Shown piece after piece: positions 11,840-23,913 of a stretch of 64,000 nucleotides of DNA (its first letter is position 1; each line of letters begins with the position of its first letter). The stretch comes from Henckelia pumila (taxonomy: Eukaryota > Streptophyta > Magnoliopsida > Lamiales > Gesneriaceae): NCBI RefSeq assembly GCF_033568475.1, contig NC_133120.1, forward strand, positions 91,158,151 through 91,222,150, given 5' to 3'. The notes under the pieces were generated by a model. That model had not been told where the DNA came from. It did no database searches and worked only from the letters and a program-made list of their open reading frames with translations. A program made the position numbers and the translations under genes.

Positions 11840-12784
11840 CCTTCTGAGGACACTGTCTGTCATAATGTCCCGTCTGCTGGCAGATGTAGCAGTTCCCAAA
11901 GATTCCCCTACACTGGTCGCTGGAGTTTCGTCCTCTTCACTTGCTACACAAAGATCGAGAAGATCCTGAACCCTGACCAGAACTGAACTGTCTCGAACCA
12001 CTCGAGCTCGAAGAAATGCTTCCAGACTTCTTGAACTGCTTTCCTTTTGGACGGAAATAGTCCTTCTTGCCACCACCACTGTTACCACCCTCATTCATCT
12101 GCGGCTGATTTTGATACTGCCTCTGCTGTTGCTGTTGAGGCTGGTACTGATTCTCCCTCTTCCTTAACATTCCCGCTTCTGCCCCCTTGGCCTGATCCAT
12201 CGCATCTGAAAAGTTATCTGGCCTCCCAGTATTCACCAGAATAAAGATGTCAGGGTGCAAACCGTTAATGAATTGGTCTGCTTTTGCCTCCTCATTGTCG
12301 GCAATATGCGGGGCAAACCTAAGTAAACTGTCAAATTTCGCAACATAGTCCTCGATACTCATATTCCCTTGCTTCAAATTTGCAAACTCAGCACCTTTGT
12401 CCTTTCGATAGGAAACTAGGAAAAATCTTTTATAGAATTCAGATTTAAAAAATGCCCAAGTGATTTCCGTACCTCTGTTCTCTTTGGCTTTCTTGGTTGT
12501 CATCCATCAACTTTTGTCACTCTCTGGAGTTGATGAATAACCAATCTAACCCTGCGGTCGTCAAAGTAGTCGAGCGAATCGAAGAGCTGATCTATATCAT
12601 CAAACCAACTCTCACAATCTACCGGATTCTCTTTCCCATTCAAATACGGTGACCTGAAGGATTTGAATCTTTTCAGTAAGGCTTCCATAGGCGTGATCGT
12701 CTCATCCATCTGTACCACCAGAGGAGTTTCTGTAGTAGGAACAATCGGTGGAGTATTCATGTCTAGCCTTCTTCGAGTACCCAT
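11840..12784 (-). pseudogene. Gypsy element 1 gag, frameshifted
   Basis: The N-terminal part (12784-12500, start MGTRRRLDMNTPPIVP) holds the capsid-like region (CESWFDDIDQLFDS, RRVRLVIHQLQ). A shift near 12500 moves to the second frame (12503-11937: FFKSEFYKRFFLVSYRKDKG, KFDSLLRFAPHIADNEEAKA), then a Q-rich and S/G-rich linker. The CCHC zinc knuckle ([14 protein letters not shown], about 11845-11896) is in a third frame. Element 3's gag gives the intact comparison. Confidence 0.85.
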
Positions 12785-13095
12785 CTAAATTGACAAGGGT
12801 TAGAACACGGATAATTCAATTCACATCTCACCATTTCAGTGTTAAGAAACCTCTGATCGTCTTACCAATACGATAGATGGAACTCAGATCAATGCATGAA
12901 TACAGTTCATATCTCAATCAAATCATGCTTTAACAATTTGAATCTCCAAGTCACGTAATTCAAATAAATTTTCAATCCATAAAGCATGCTCGCATATTCT
13001 GTAATCATAGAATTAATCAATCACATGCGAGAAATCAAGGTCAAGCGGACTCGGTCTACCCCGCTCACTTCTAGAACAAAATCCAGGAACTTATC

Positions 13096-13107
13096 TCTCT
13101 GATACCA
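13096..13107 (-). other. Primer-binding site (tRNA-iMet) of gypsy element 1
   Basis: On the minus strand TGGTATCAGAGA lies five bases after LTR C. It matches the 3' end of plant initiator-Met tRNA and marks the 5' side of the element. Confidence 0.85.
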
Positions 13108-13112
13108 CTTAA

Positions 13113-15100
13113 TGTGAGACCTAGATTCTAATCATGCAATCTCAGGGTAATTTAATTAATCAACTCAATTAAAAGAATAGGATTAAAGAATTCAATTTTT
13201 GATTTTTTTTAAAAGAGGTGCTCGCTCGATCGATAAACTCTTACAGATCGAGCGGGCCAAAAGATTCCAGCTTACCGATCGAGCGAGCATAAAATTCACA
13301 TACACTGCCTCGCAAAAAAAGGTGCTCGCTCAATCCACAAGAATTCGCCAATCGAGCGAGACCCTCTGCCCAGAAAAATTCTGGTTTTCTTCTCCAATTT
13401 TCAATTCCATTCAATCCACAATAACAACATCAAAATCCCATTCAACAAGATATAACATATATGTAATGAGTTATACAAACCTCGCAAAACAAAACATGCA
13501 TAATAAGGTCCATCTAGTTCGGAATTATTCAATACAAAAAGGAGTTCAATTACAAAGTGACTCCTAACATCCAAGCCTCACTCTATTCTCTCAATCCTCT
13601 AGCCATGTTGTCTCTGATTCGTTCTTGACTCACCTGTTGCCAAGTACACATACAAACAAAGACAACAGTCGGATAATTCGGTGAGAATAATATTTCCAGT
13701 AAAAGAGACTGACATGCAATCAAATAAACATATCAAGTCATATCAAAACTCGTTTCCCATATAATCAAATAATCCAATCAAGTACTGTATTTAAAATGAT
13801 ATGCATGTTTTTAAAACTTCTGGATTATCAGACTCAGATAATCAAATGCAATTCTTCTATTCTTTATTTCTTTCTTTGGTTTGGGATCCCGAGGTTAAAA
13901 CATCCAACGATCACACCGACTCCTCTCTCGAGATGGACGTGGCATGTTTTAATCCTCTAGACTCTAGGGCATTACAGTGAGCTACTCGACAAGGTAGTAA
14001 ATCGCCTACCAAGCCACTCGACCATAATCCCTAGATCGTCTAATTCAAACTGAATAAATCAGGACTCAATATGAATGCATATGTAATCTCATGAACTCAA
14101 TATAAATTCAATCATATAATCAATAACCAATCAAATCATGCAATATGTGATTTCTTCTAGGACGCTCGAATCAATCCCGACTCGAGTTAATCGTCCTATT
14201 CCATTCCAAAGTCATCTTATACCTCTTCTTTGTCGTTCCAAAACTTCAATCTGAAAACAACAATTTTCAATTCAAAAACTATCCAATCAAGTTTATTAAT
14301 CGATATAGAAAGACATCGATACTATACCGGCTCAACTCTTCCAAACTTGCCAAAAGCTGCAACTCTAGCAACTTTAAGGACTCCCAATCAATCTATCAGA
14401 AGAAGTCACGGATCAAAATCGATATCAAAACTCAATCAAAACTCAATACGATCAAAATATCGAAACGATATCCAAAACTCAAACTGACGGCATAACGGCT
14501 ATAAACTGACCAATCCGGAAATGCAGATAGCAAAACAACAGCTCAACATACTCATTCCAATCCTCAAACATCAAACCCAATACAAAATCAACACATCTCA
14601 AAATCATCATTTTCGAAAATAACAAGAAAAATCATAACAATTCCGATTGTCGTTAGATCTTCGAACCGCCTTAGATAAACGATCACTGCTAACTCATAAT
14701 CATCCTCTCCGAATATAAACAAATTCTGACAACATCAATAAATTCAAACTTCTCAGAATTAAGATAAACTTACTTCCAAACGGAGCACTCGTCGCTGTGA
14801 TCGTAGATATCAAGTCAAAAATCAATTCTATCGGACGGATTGAGTTAGAAATGAAATCACAAAAGCTTGGAAAGCTTTCTCACGCCTTCCATGGAGTAAA
14901 ACCGAGTTGGAGGAGATAAGGGAAGAATGAGAGACTTAGTCAACAAGTCTATAATATAACAAATCCACTTTTTGCGTTTTAGTCCCTAAAATTTCCGAAA
15001 ATTGCAAAAAGGTCCCTGATTAATAAAAAGTCCGATCTCGAATTCTGAAATCACCGAATATCTCAAATAACATCAATTAAGATAAAAACGGGGCGTTACA
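13113..15100 (-). repeat. LTR C (5' LTR)
   Basis: It runs TGTGAGACC...GGGGCGTTACA and borders the primer site on one side and the CATAA duplication on the other. A deletion after AAAAGATTCCAGC removes most of the space between the first two palindromes seen in LTR A. Confidence 0.85.
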
Positions 15101-15105
15101 CATAA

Positions 15106-15243
15106 TCACCACATGACTAGCTTTTGGATTTCAATTAAGTTAAGCATAAGCTAATACATAATCTAGGTTTAAGAAACACACAAAAATGATTTTTTTAAGC
15201 CAAAAACTAGCAATAACTTTTTTTAGTGATTGCAAACACTCAC
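15106..15243. mobile_element. Tourist-like MITE, right part
   Basis: This is the right half of the MITE that starts at 3921. It ends ATTGCAAACACTCAC and is followed by target duplication TAA. Joining the flanks across the MITE continues the LINE frame in phase (NSYDL then EVDWKIPGK). Confidence 0.75.
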
Positions 15244-15246
15244 TAA

Positions 15247-15885
15247 GTCATAAGAGTTCAGTTCCGAATTGGAGACCAACAATTTATACCCGCTCTTTAC
15301 CGTGTAAAGCCCATTATTATTAGCTCCCCATATCCACCGATCCTTTATATCTCTACTACTCAAAGGAATGGATTGAATCAAACTCACATCTCGTGCTACA
15401 AAGATATCTTCTAGGATATCCAAATCCCAATATCCCCCATTTTCTGACTTTCTCAAAGAATGTAGTGTACTATTTTGCAACTCATGAGGGCAAGCAGTTT
15501 CTACAAATGGATTGTTCACGTCTGGCAGCCAAGGATCTTTCCAGATATTGGTTTGATGTCCAGTCCCGATTCTTCTCCTTACTCCTCGCCTGATAAGTTC
15601 TTGTGTGGCCATTAAACTTCTCCAGATATAACTTGGATTTACACCTATTGTAGCTTCTAGGAAACTTGATAGGATAGTAACGGGCTTTATAAATTTGAGC
15701 TACTAAAGAGTCCTGATCAGTAACAAGCTTCCAACTTTGCTTTGCCAACAGTGCCAGGTTATAAGAATTTATCTTACGAAAACCCAAACCTCCTTCCGCT
15801 TTATGTCTCGTTAGTTTATCCCATTTCATCCACCTCATGCCACCCCTAGTAAGACCTTCCTTACCCCAAAAATAATTTCTTGATT
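15247..15885 (-). mobile_element. LINE 5' part (RT C-terminal region), truncated
   Basis: Two frames cover the end of the reverse transcriptase: FWGKEGLTRGGMRWMKWDKL and GGLGFRKINSYNLALLAKQ, then after a frameshift MATQELIRRGVRRRIGTGHQ, TNIWKDPWLPD, GLYTVKSGYKLL. It continues at 3920 downwards. The 5' end is truncated near 15885, as is common for LINEs, and no clear target duplication was found. Confidence 0.8.
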
Positions 15886-16630
15886 CTTAAGATTTTAAGT
15901 ACTTATTGGTTTTTTTCTAAAACTCACCAAAATGTTCATCATATATTGGGCCTGGTTTCGATAATATTATTAGTATGGGCCTGACACAGACTAAAAAGCC
16001 CACTAGGGCTGCTCCACCCAACGTATATATAAACTCTACATAATATTCAATCGTCTTCTCCAACACGCAGCATCCCCATTTTCTTTTCATCATTTTCCCT
16101 TTTCCTCTAATTTTCGATTTGATCTGTGTTTTTCTTATTTTTATTTTTGAATGAATTGTTAAAGAAGGCACCCAGATGTAACTACTGATGCGTTGAATGA
16201 ATAGCGTAAATCAGCCCTTTCCGGTGCCGACATCTCGGGGAGCGGTATATGCTTGCATGTGTTGTCTCATTATCTTCCACGGCTCGTGCACTAATATGCT
16301 CCTATATCTGATTATTTATTTCTTGTAAATTATTTCCTGATTTTTTTTTTGTTCTTGGCTTGATTTCCCTTGTATTATTTTTCACAGTGGGGTCTCTGAA
16401 GGAATTTTCTCTGATTGAGCACCGAAAATAAAACTTATTTACGAAAAAAAAATTAATGAATTATAAATAAATAATTTTGGTACACAAGAAAGAAAGTGGC
16501 AAATTTAATTAAAAGATTTAGTGAAGATTAGAAGTGCAACGAGCAGGCTCAGATATGTGCTGACATGGAAGCTCGCCTCAATGGCTGCGTTCTTCGGAGT
16601 TGGTTGGTCCGGGGTTGTACCTGAAAAAAT
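15886..16630 (+). other. Possible truncated gene start (promoter and 5' exons)
   Basis: A TATATATAAA box near 16025 is followed by a pyrimidine-rich leader (16048-16150), then by exon-like stretches with donor-like ends (AGCG/GTATATG near 16240; GAGTTG/GTTGG near 16602). The second reads RSATSRLRYVLTWKLAS. I do not recognise a product. Repeat R1 begins at 16631 and may interrupt the gene. Low confidence. Confidence 0.25.
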
Positions 16631-17152
16631 TTGCAGATTCATCCATTCAGTTTTATTTCTTTTCTTTTTAAAAATTTTTTTTAAAAAAGGATCGTATTCG
16701 TATATTTTACAATTGAAATTTGTACGAGGCTATGAACGTTTAAAGATTTCATGAAAGTGATTAGAGTACAAATTTTAAAGCGTAAAGTACATGTATTTCT
16801 AATTTCATTTCCTTCCATCTTTTTTCTCCCTTCGATTTTTATGAAACCTTTTAGTTTTATAAGTTGAAATCAAAATAAACTTTTCTTTTTTTGAAAAAAA
16901 AGAAAAAGAAATCAAAATAAATTTTAAAAGTTAAAAATTCCATTTTTAAAAATTTTGACAGTTGAAATTTTTCAAAATGATTTTTTTAGTTTTAATACAT
17001 AATTTATGCAATTAACTATAATATTAAATTATAGGAAAAGATAAGCAAAAAAGTGATAACATTGTTTAATTTTAAAATAGGTGCACACGTCGATACAAAA
17101 GTGAGTAAAAACTAATAGAATAACTCTATTTGTACCTAGAGTATTTGTATTA

Positions 17153-17332
17153 AGGGTAATGCTACATGCAAATGTTACACGTTGAGTTATAAATTAGACT
17201 TGAAATTACATGATTATTCCTGGATTTTATTTGAAATTTTTTTTTCAAAAATGCATATAGGATAATAATGTAATTTCAAATGCAATGTGTAACCCAACGT
17301 GTAACCACTCAGTGTACATGTAGCATTACCTC
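17153..17332. mobile_element. MITE inside R1 (TSD TTA)
   Basis: The terminal inverted repeat GGGTAATGCTACATG / CATGTAGCATTACC is flanked by TTA on both sides. The same element is at 27330-27509 in R2. PIF/Harbinger-like by its TSD. Confidence 0.6.
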
Positions 17333-17341
17333 TTACAAAAA

Positions 17342-18343
17342 GGCTTACACGTTCTATTAAATTAGGAAAGTGTATCAAAGTTTTTAAAATATCTTTATTT
17401 TCAACCTACAATTATTTGTCTTGTTCAAAAAAACTCTTAACAAAAAAATTATTATTTATTGTGTAGTATTAGGGGTGTCAAAATTGAATCCGATACCAGT
17501 TGACAGATAATTATCGAATTAATTTGAGATTCAGGTTAGACCCGAAATATTAGAATTTTTTAAATTTTCAACAAAATATTTAAATAACCATAATAATAAT
17601 CAATATATTTTGATTTAAATACATAATAACAAATCTCACTTATATAATTCTATATAATTTAAATTTGAAAGTTCAATCGTACAAAGTTTAAAATATACTT
17701 AATACACAAAATAAAAATTATTTTTAAAAAACAATATTTTACAAAATAATTATTACATTTTGAAAATCTATGATACAATATACAATAATTGTTTTCAAAC
17801 ATGCAATATATAAAAATATAGTAAATATTTCTTAATTCTATAAATAAGTAAAAAAAAAATTTAAAAATTTCTCAAATCAAATCCGAATAAATCAATAAAG
17901 ACCTACTCGAACTCGATCAATCCAAACCTAATGATTTGATTTTTTATTTTGTTTTTTAAAAAAATAATTAATTATTGCACATAATAATAAATAAATATAT
18001 TTTAATTTAAATACATAATAATAAAATCTCACTTATATATGATGTAAATTTGAAAGTTTAATTTTAAAATTTTAAAATATATTTACTAAAAAAAATAAAC
18101 AATTATTATTTTTGTTGAACTCAGTAAATAATTATATTTTCATAATTATATTTTAAGATTTTATAAAATATTTATTTTTTTTGAATCAGTAAAATTAATT
18201 CTATAAGTAAGTGATAAAAAATAATAATATTTTTGTTAAAAGATTTTTTTAGCAAGACAAATAATTAATTGTAGATTGAAAAGAATTTTTTTTTTAACAA
18301 AAAAATTGAGATATTTTCCTAATTTAATAGGGCGTGTAACCAT
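17342..18343. mobile_element. Inverted-repeat element with long terminal arms (in R1)
   Basis: The left arm (17342 to about 17470, with CTATTAAATTAGGAAA) reappears inverted on the right (about 18220-18343, TTTCCTAATTTAATAG). The arms exceed 100 bp and also share TTTTCAACCTACAATTATTT-type sequence. Long arms suggest a Mutator-like origin, but no clear 9-bp target duplication was found. Confidence 0.4.
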
Positions 18344-19102
18344 CTATGTAAGACTGCAAAAATATTTCAAAATAAATTCACAAGAGTCTATGAAAATATT
18401 TACAATTGTAGAATGATATAAAAATTATAAAAATCAATCAACTCCACATAAATCTATTATTTTAAAAAAATCATTAAAACTATGCAATGAATACATCCTA
18501 CATCCTATATCTTTATAGTTTTTGGCCTTGGTATTTCTTAATTTTGTACAGCAATAGATGTGGTAATTTAAAGGGGGGAAATTCTCAAAGTAAGTTTCGT
18601 AACTCTCATTTTGTCATATTAGAAGATACATGTGTTGGGGATTATTCTATGTTTTATCGAGATAGAAGTGGTATTTTTGATGCATTTTTGTACAAAATGT
18701 TTGGTCTGAATTCAAAATAAAAAATGTAAGGTTTTTAGTGGATAAAAAATCTTCGTAACATATAATGAGCTCAGAATTAGTGGATAAAAAATCTTACCAT
18801 TAGAAGGAGGCGATGGAGTAACTGTAATTACAAGACAAAGATTCATATAAAAGATATATATGACAACTTTTTTACAAGGTTAATATATAACTTTAAAACT
18901 TGTACCACTCCTAAATCATAATTTTAAAGAATGATTGAGGCAGCAACAAAAATTTAAAACTATCACTGATTTCGATGGTCCTCCTAAGCCACTCAAATAT
19001 TGTTCTAATAGATCAGCACGTCGAGTTTTTGGCATAAGCCACCGAGTATTATTCAAGATCGTAAGATTAATTTTGCATGTGAAAATAACGTGTAAGTTGA
19101 AA

Positions 19103-19442
19103 TCAAAGAATAGAAATACCATTATCGCATTTAGACAAATCAGCATTGGATCCATAGTTCTTGGCAAGATTTGCAGCATCGGTTTTAGTGATATTAAGAC
19201 TTTGCAATATAGCGAGGTCGTTCAAGACCGTCCAAAGACATGTCTTGTCATCCGCCACCAACTGTGTCAACGGCACACAACAGGATGCCGAGGGCGAACC
19301 CGACTTCAGATAAAGCTGACATGGCAGCAACTTCTGCACACATGACATATTATCTCCTGGACCTCGGAAAAAACCCACAAAAACCCATGAACATAACACC
19401 ATAAAAAACAGCGTACGTAAATGACTTGGATGTTTCTATCAT
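19103..19442 (-). pseudogene. nsLTP paralogue, decayed
   Basis: It is homologous to the intact gene at 337-663. A short insertion in the signal peptide (GCGTACGTAAATG on the plus strand) shifts the frame after the ATG at 19442. In the mature part two of the eight cysteines are lost: the CXC motif reads CLW and KNC reads KNY, so the disulfide fold could not form. The C-terminal end also differs. Probably non-functional. Confidence 0.7.
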
Positions 19443-19556
19443 AATCTTAAATTTTCAACATCAATTTAAATTCGATGAGTTGGTGGCAAGTGAATTAGCT
19501 CGAGTTACTGACCACAGTTTGCACGAAGAACATAACGTGTAAGTCGAAATCAAAGA

Positions 19557-19885
19557 CTAGAGATTACCATCATTGCAATTAGACAAATCAGCATTGGATC
19601 CACAATTCTTGCCAAGATTCACAGCATCAGTTTTAGTGATATTAAGACTCTGCAGTATTGCGGGATCGTTCAAGACCTTGCAAAGACATGTCTTGTCATC
19701 CGCCACCAGTTGTTTCAATGGCACACAACACGACGTCGAGAGAGAACCTGACTTCAGATAAGGTTGACACGGCATAGTTTCTGCACACAAGGCAGATTAT
19801 CTCCTGGTCCTTGGCAAAAACGCATAAAACCCCATGAACATAACACCAGAAAGAACAACATAAACGACTTGGATATTGCCATCAT
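19557..19885 (-). pseudogene. nsLTP paralogue with a single frameshift
   Basis: It has a normal signal peptide start (MMAISKSFMLFFLVLCSW) and all eight cysteines, but a one-base deletion in the segment encoding VQKL-MPC (plus strand near 19778) puts the two halves out of phase. Apart from this it is close to the intact copy, including the final CNDGNL and the donor-like TAATCT end. It is a young pseudogene, or a functional allele with a sequencing or assembly error. Confidence 0.7.
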
Positions 19886-20839
19886 ATGTTGATCGAGTTT
19901 TGTTCTTAATTTTTTGTTCTTAGTATTTTTTGGTTTGAGTTTATATGAGTATGCAACTGTGTATATATAGTAGTGAATTAGTGATTAGTGAAACAATATG
20001 GGATTTTTAGGAAGAGGAGATTTGGATTCCATATGACCAGCAACGGCTTGTTGAATGAGGTTTATGTACATCTTAATCCTAACAACAATGTTTACGTATA
20101 TAGTGGAAACATATCAATCTTTGAAATAGAATATATATGTTTCCTTTTTAATAGGTGTAGTTTTGTAATACATGTAAATAGGTGTTACACACGGGAGAAT
20201 CTTTTAAATAAAGAATGTCACTTGTAACCTAATCCAGGGTTTTCACACAAAAAAAAAACTCTGCGATTAGCGATGCTTTTATTAATCGTTTATTAATCGT
20301 AAAATCGTCACTACTTTGAAATTAACGTTTTTGCGATGATTTTTTTATCAGTTGAGGTTTATTTCGTTGCAAAAATCAACAACGGTTTTCCAAATGCGTC
20401 GCTAACTTTTGCGACCAGGTTATAAATTTGGTCGCAATTTGCGACATAATTTTGTTTGATGACGGTCAATTAGCTAGCAAACCAGCCTTTGTAGTGCAAG
20501 TGTGTGTGCAAGTCTTTTAAGTGAGAACAAGAGAGCTTTGACAATGTTTTGTATTGTTTTTCAAGTTGATAATTTACAAATGAGGGCTTTCACTCTTTTA
20601 TAGTAGTGACTTCCTAAAATGAATGGCTAGCTAAGATCGCTTTGATCCGACGTTGGAGATTAAGTCTCCATAAGCTTCTAACATCTACACAAGTCTAGAT
20701 GTTCCTTCTACATGATTGTATACAATTGTATATATACAAGTGAATTCTAGAGTTCTAGAGCATGAATAATATAGCGAGTTATAGAATTTATGCAACTTCT
20801 ACCATGCACCACACTTTAGAGTTTTCCAGAATATGCGTG
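19886..20839. other. Spacer with possible relic CACTA end
   Basis: No gene was seen. At 20240-20497 repeated GCGAC/GTCGC motifs end in TTTGTAGTG, which resembles a degraded CACTA terminus of a family different from the one at 20840. The rest (20500-20839) is unassigned. Confidence 0.25.
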
Positions 20840-21095
20840 CACTACAAGAAAAATGCACAAACACAACACTTAAAAGACAATGCTTTTAACAAAAAGGGTT
20901 GTCTTTTTTTAAAAGACAACGCTTTTAGTGAAAAGCGTTGTCGTTATATGTTTTTTGTTCATCAAAGACAACGCTTATTTTAAAAAGCGTTGTCAATAAG
21001 CATTTTTTTGGGTCAAAGACAACGCTTTTAAAAGTGTTGTCTATGAGCGTTTTTTTCCCCATGTATCACAACACTTTTTAAAAAGTGTTGTAGAA
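20840..21095. repeat. CACTA left terminal and subterminal repeats
   Basis: About nine copies of an ACAACGCTTTT-type motif occur in both orientations, often as back-to-back pairs that can form hairpins (for example AAGACAACGCTTTTAGTG then AAAAGCGTTGTC). These would be the transposase-binding repeats. Confidence 0.8.
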
Positions 21096-21381
21096 AAAAA
21101 TATTATTTTTATTTAAAATAAAACATAAAATAAATAATATTTCCTTAGCCAATTAGATCCCCAAATCTCAGACCCCTTCTCTCGATCGCGATTTCTTCTT
21201 CCGACATATCCCTTAGCTCCTTTTTCTCTCTTTAAATTCAAAATCCCACCTCGATTTATGGCTTCGATTTTTTCTCGATTCTTCAAACGATTTTTGAAGT
21301 GACTCCGACGATGAATTGGTTGACACCTCGCAATGTTCTCGCTCGAGCCGTCGGTAAGCCCACCTCGCATCTTCACTACAG

Positions 21382-21514
21382 GTGAATACCAATCCCTTAG
21401 TTTTGTGGTTCAAAATTTGTTCCAGTTCTGCGACGAACAACAGATTCATCAGTTGGTTACATCGTTCACTGAGGATCCCGCTATGTTCATATCGGCCTGT
21501 CTTGAGCCTCTAGG
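21382..21514 (+). pseudogene. Pumilio-repeat-like exon fragment
   Basis: One exon with consensus borders (CACTACAG/GTGAATA ... CTAGG/GTATGT) encodes SFVVQNLFQFCDEQQIHQLV and TEDPAMFISACLEPLG, which resembles a Pumilio RNA-binding repeat. An upstream short exon candidate (MNWLTPRNVLARAV) ends in GTAAGC. Identification rests on a single repeat; treat it as tentative. Confidence 0.35.
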
Positions 21515-22738
21515 GTATGTTTAGAACTCGACTACTGTATTTCTCCCTTGAATGTATAACTCTGATTTCTGGATTTTCGATTTTCTTTGCTTTATTGATA
21601 AAGTCTAACCTTACAACGATTTCATCAAATTTAACTTTCTCCATCAAACCCTCTGTAAATCTTCAATCAAAGCAATTTGCAGCATTCATTATGTGAAAAA
21701 CTGTATGTACTGCTGGATTCAACATTGTCCTCTGTTTTTGTCATTTGATAAAACAACCATTAATTTCACTATTGATCTTTGATACTCTAATCAAACCGAT
21801 GATTGACTGTAACTATGTTATATGCCATTGATTTTTCTGTTTAACGCGTGTCGCATGCTCTAATCAATTGTAAAATTTGTAGCAGCACATAGATTTGTCA
21901 TTTTCAGTAGATGTCACCAAATTTTGTTACGGCTTCTCTCTCCATGAAGCAATTGAGGGTGGTATGTTTGGCTTTGTTTTCACTGCTTCCAGTGATCTGT
22001 TTTGAAAAAATGATTTATTTTTTTTCCTTTTGAAAAAGTATTAGGAAATGAAGTGTATGTTTGGTTTTGATTGTCTTTTAAAAAAACTTAATAGTGGTCA
22101 AATCATTTGGTAATTGATCTTTTAATGGTATGTTGATTTTTGTATGTTTATTGTGTTATAACATTTTATAATTTCATATAATGTAACAACGTTGTATTTT
22201 TTAGGAAATATGGAAATAAAAGTCAATCTGAAAATGAGTTTTTAGAAAATGATATGAACATAAGATGGTGGGCTTTGCTTTTCTAGATGAGAATTGGTTT
22301 TATAGAACAAAATTAAACGTATATTAGAAAATTGGTCTTTAGAAAATATTAGTTGAGTGTGACCTTGGTGAGGTTATTTTCAGTAGCAACTTTCTTACGA
22401 AGATTTTTTAAAATTAACTTGGATTGATATAACGTTGTTGGTCATGGTAGTTTGAGGAGAGGAGGATGCAATTCAATAGAGATTGAATCGACGATTTAGA
22501 GATGGTTGATATTGAGGCTTTGGTTGGGGTTGGTGGAATGACATTTGGTGGCAGAAGCCAACACTGTTGACATTTTGTTACCATAAATATTACATTAGAG
22601 TTGCATTGGCATTCATTCAGGATCCATTGGATCCTTATGGAGATATCATAAATTGTGATTGCAAGCGGAGTCTGTGGGAGTGTCTTTTTTTGCTTATGTT
22701 CCTAGGCATTAACCTGCCATTATTTATTGGTGTCACAG
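21515..22738. other. CACTA interior, no recognised gene
   Basis: The sequence is intron-like and AT-rich. A short stretch at 22600-22690 reads RVALAFIQDPLDPYGDIINCD in one frame and could be part of a further captured exon; I do not recognise it. Confidence 0.3.
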
Positions 22739-23736
22739 GCAATTGCTGACTTGACAAAAGCATTGGAATTTGAGCCAAACTCAGTGGACATATTGCATGA
22801 AAGGGGTATTTATGATGACTCGATATTTTATGCTATTGTTTTATGATTTGTTTCATATTACCTCCAGCCTTTATCATTTTCTTAAAGATCATGGTATTTC
22901 AAATTAAATTAATTTAACCAGTGTTCCTGGCTATCTCTACAAATCTGGCAAAGGCCAAGTGTATGGTTGTGGATGGGGAAAAAGAGATCATAACATTTAT
23001 TTTCAGAACAAGTTAATAACTTATTTGAAATTTATGATGGAGAAGAGACATACAATAAACGTTATTTGAAAGTTCTAAGCAACAATTTAACACAGAAGCA
23101 CACAAATTTTAACATCAGAAGAGACAAAATACAACAGAACTCCCATCAGCAACAAAATTTAGAAATTTCAAATATTTTGCAAAAGAAATATTATAGGGCT
23201 TCACAATTTGTATGGACGCATACTGTTGCATTGCAACTAAAAACTGGCCGATTTCTGCTTAACATTGTTAGGACACCGGCATCTAGACCTGTTTCTTGCA
23301 TATTGTGCTTATCGTGAAAGATGAAGGCTCCTTTATTTTTCTTTAATATTATTTTTTCCCTCTTTAATTGCTTGTTACTTTGCTACATGTTACAGAAGTA
23401 ATCATGTAATAAAATACTTTGCAGGTATTGTAAATTTTAAATTTAAGGATTATGAAGCTGCTGTTAATGACTTAACTGCATGTGTAAATGTTGACTCAGA
23501 TAACAAATCTGCATACACTTACCTGGTCAGTCCAATACAACTAAGCTTCAGTTGTTACTTTTGTTTAGCAAAGTAAATGGCTTACACAAAAATGTGTAGT
23601 GATAAATTGCATCTGGTTTGTTTCATAGGGTTTGTCTCTATCCTCACTTGGTGAATATAAAAGAGCTGAAGAGGCACACCTGAAAGCAATCCAAATCGAT
23701 CAAAATTTCCTTGAGGCTTGGACTCATCTTACACAG
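22739..23736 (+). pseudogene. Captured SRFR1-like TPR gene fragment (3 exons)
   Basis: Exons 22739-22806, 23425-23525 and 23629-23736 have AG/GT borders and join in phase. They encode TPR motifs (AIADLTKALEFEPNS, DILHERG, GIVNFKFKDYEAAVNDLTAC, SAYTYL, GLSLSSLGEYKRAEEAHLKA, NFLEAWTHLTQ). The wording matches the TPR region of SUPPRESSOR OF rps4-RLD1, a regulator of plant immunity, as I remember it. There is no start or stop; the piece is internal to the gene and lies in the same orientation as the GRP94 piece that follows. No nonsense change was seen within the three exons. Confidence 0.7.
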
Positions 23737-23913
23737 GTATCAATGAGTGAACATGTAGTTGTATATGCTTTCTTACCTATCTTTTGCAATGAATGATTCA
23801 CAACTTATGTGGCATACTCTCAGAAAGCAAATAAATATCTTAATCTTTCTGCAAGTAGATAGCCTAGAATTGAAACAAACTCAGTGCCTCCTTTTCATCT
23901 GTGTTTCTAAACT

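Larger units (their letters stand above)
4123..15100 (-). mobile_element. Ty3/gypsy chromovirus-like element 1 with three LTRs
   Basis: The whole block is flanked by a perfect 5-bp duplication CATAA (4118-4122 and 15101-15105), so its outer ends come from one insertion. Order on the minus strand: LTR C (5'), primer site, gag, protease, reverse transcriptase, RNase H, integrase with a chromodomain-like tail, polypurine tract, LTR B, then directly an extra LTR A. Gag and pol carry frameshifts and stops, so it is non-autonomous. The family matches element 3 at 54.1-57.1 kb by its LTR start TGTAACGCCC and by gag. The integrase end suggests the Tekay/Del group of chromoviruses. Confidence 0.9.
16631..18768 (+). 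repeat. Direct repeat R1 (2.1 kb), copy outside the CACTA
   Basis: From TTGCAGATTCATCC to AACATATAATGA this matches R2 (26809-28946) in the same orientation with only about 15-20 differences by eye, so near 99 percent identity. It is AT-rich with small unrecognised ORFs (for example 18487-18720, present in both copies). It contains two inner elements: a 180-bp MITE and a 1.0 kb inverted-repeat element. The ends are not TG...CA and no primer site adjoins it, so it is not an LTR pair. Confidence 0.85.
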
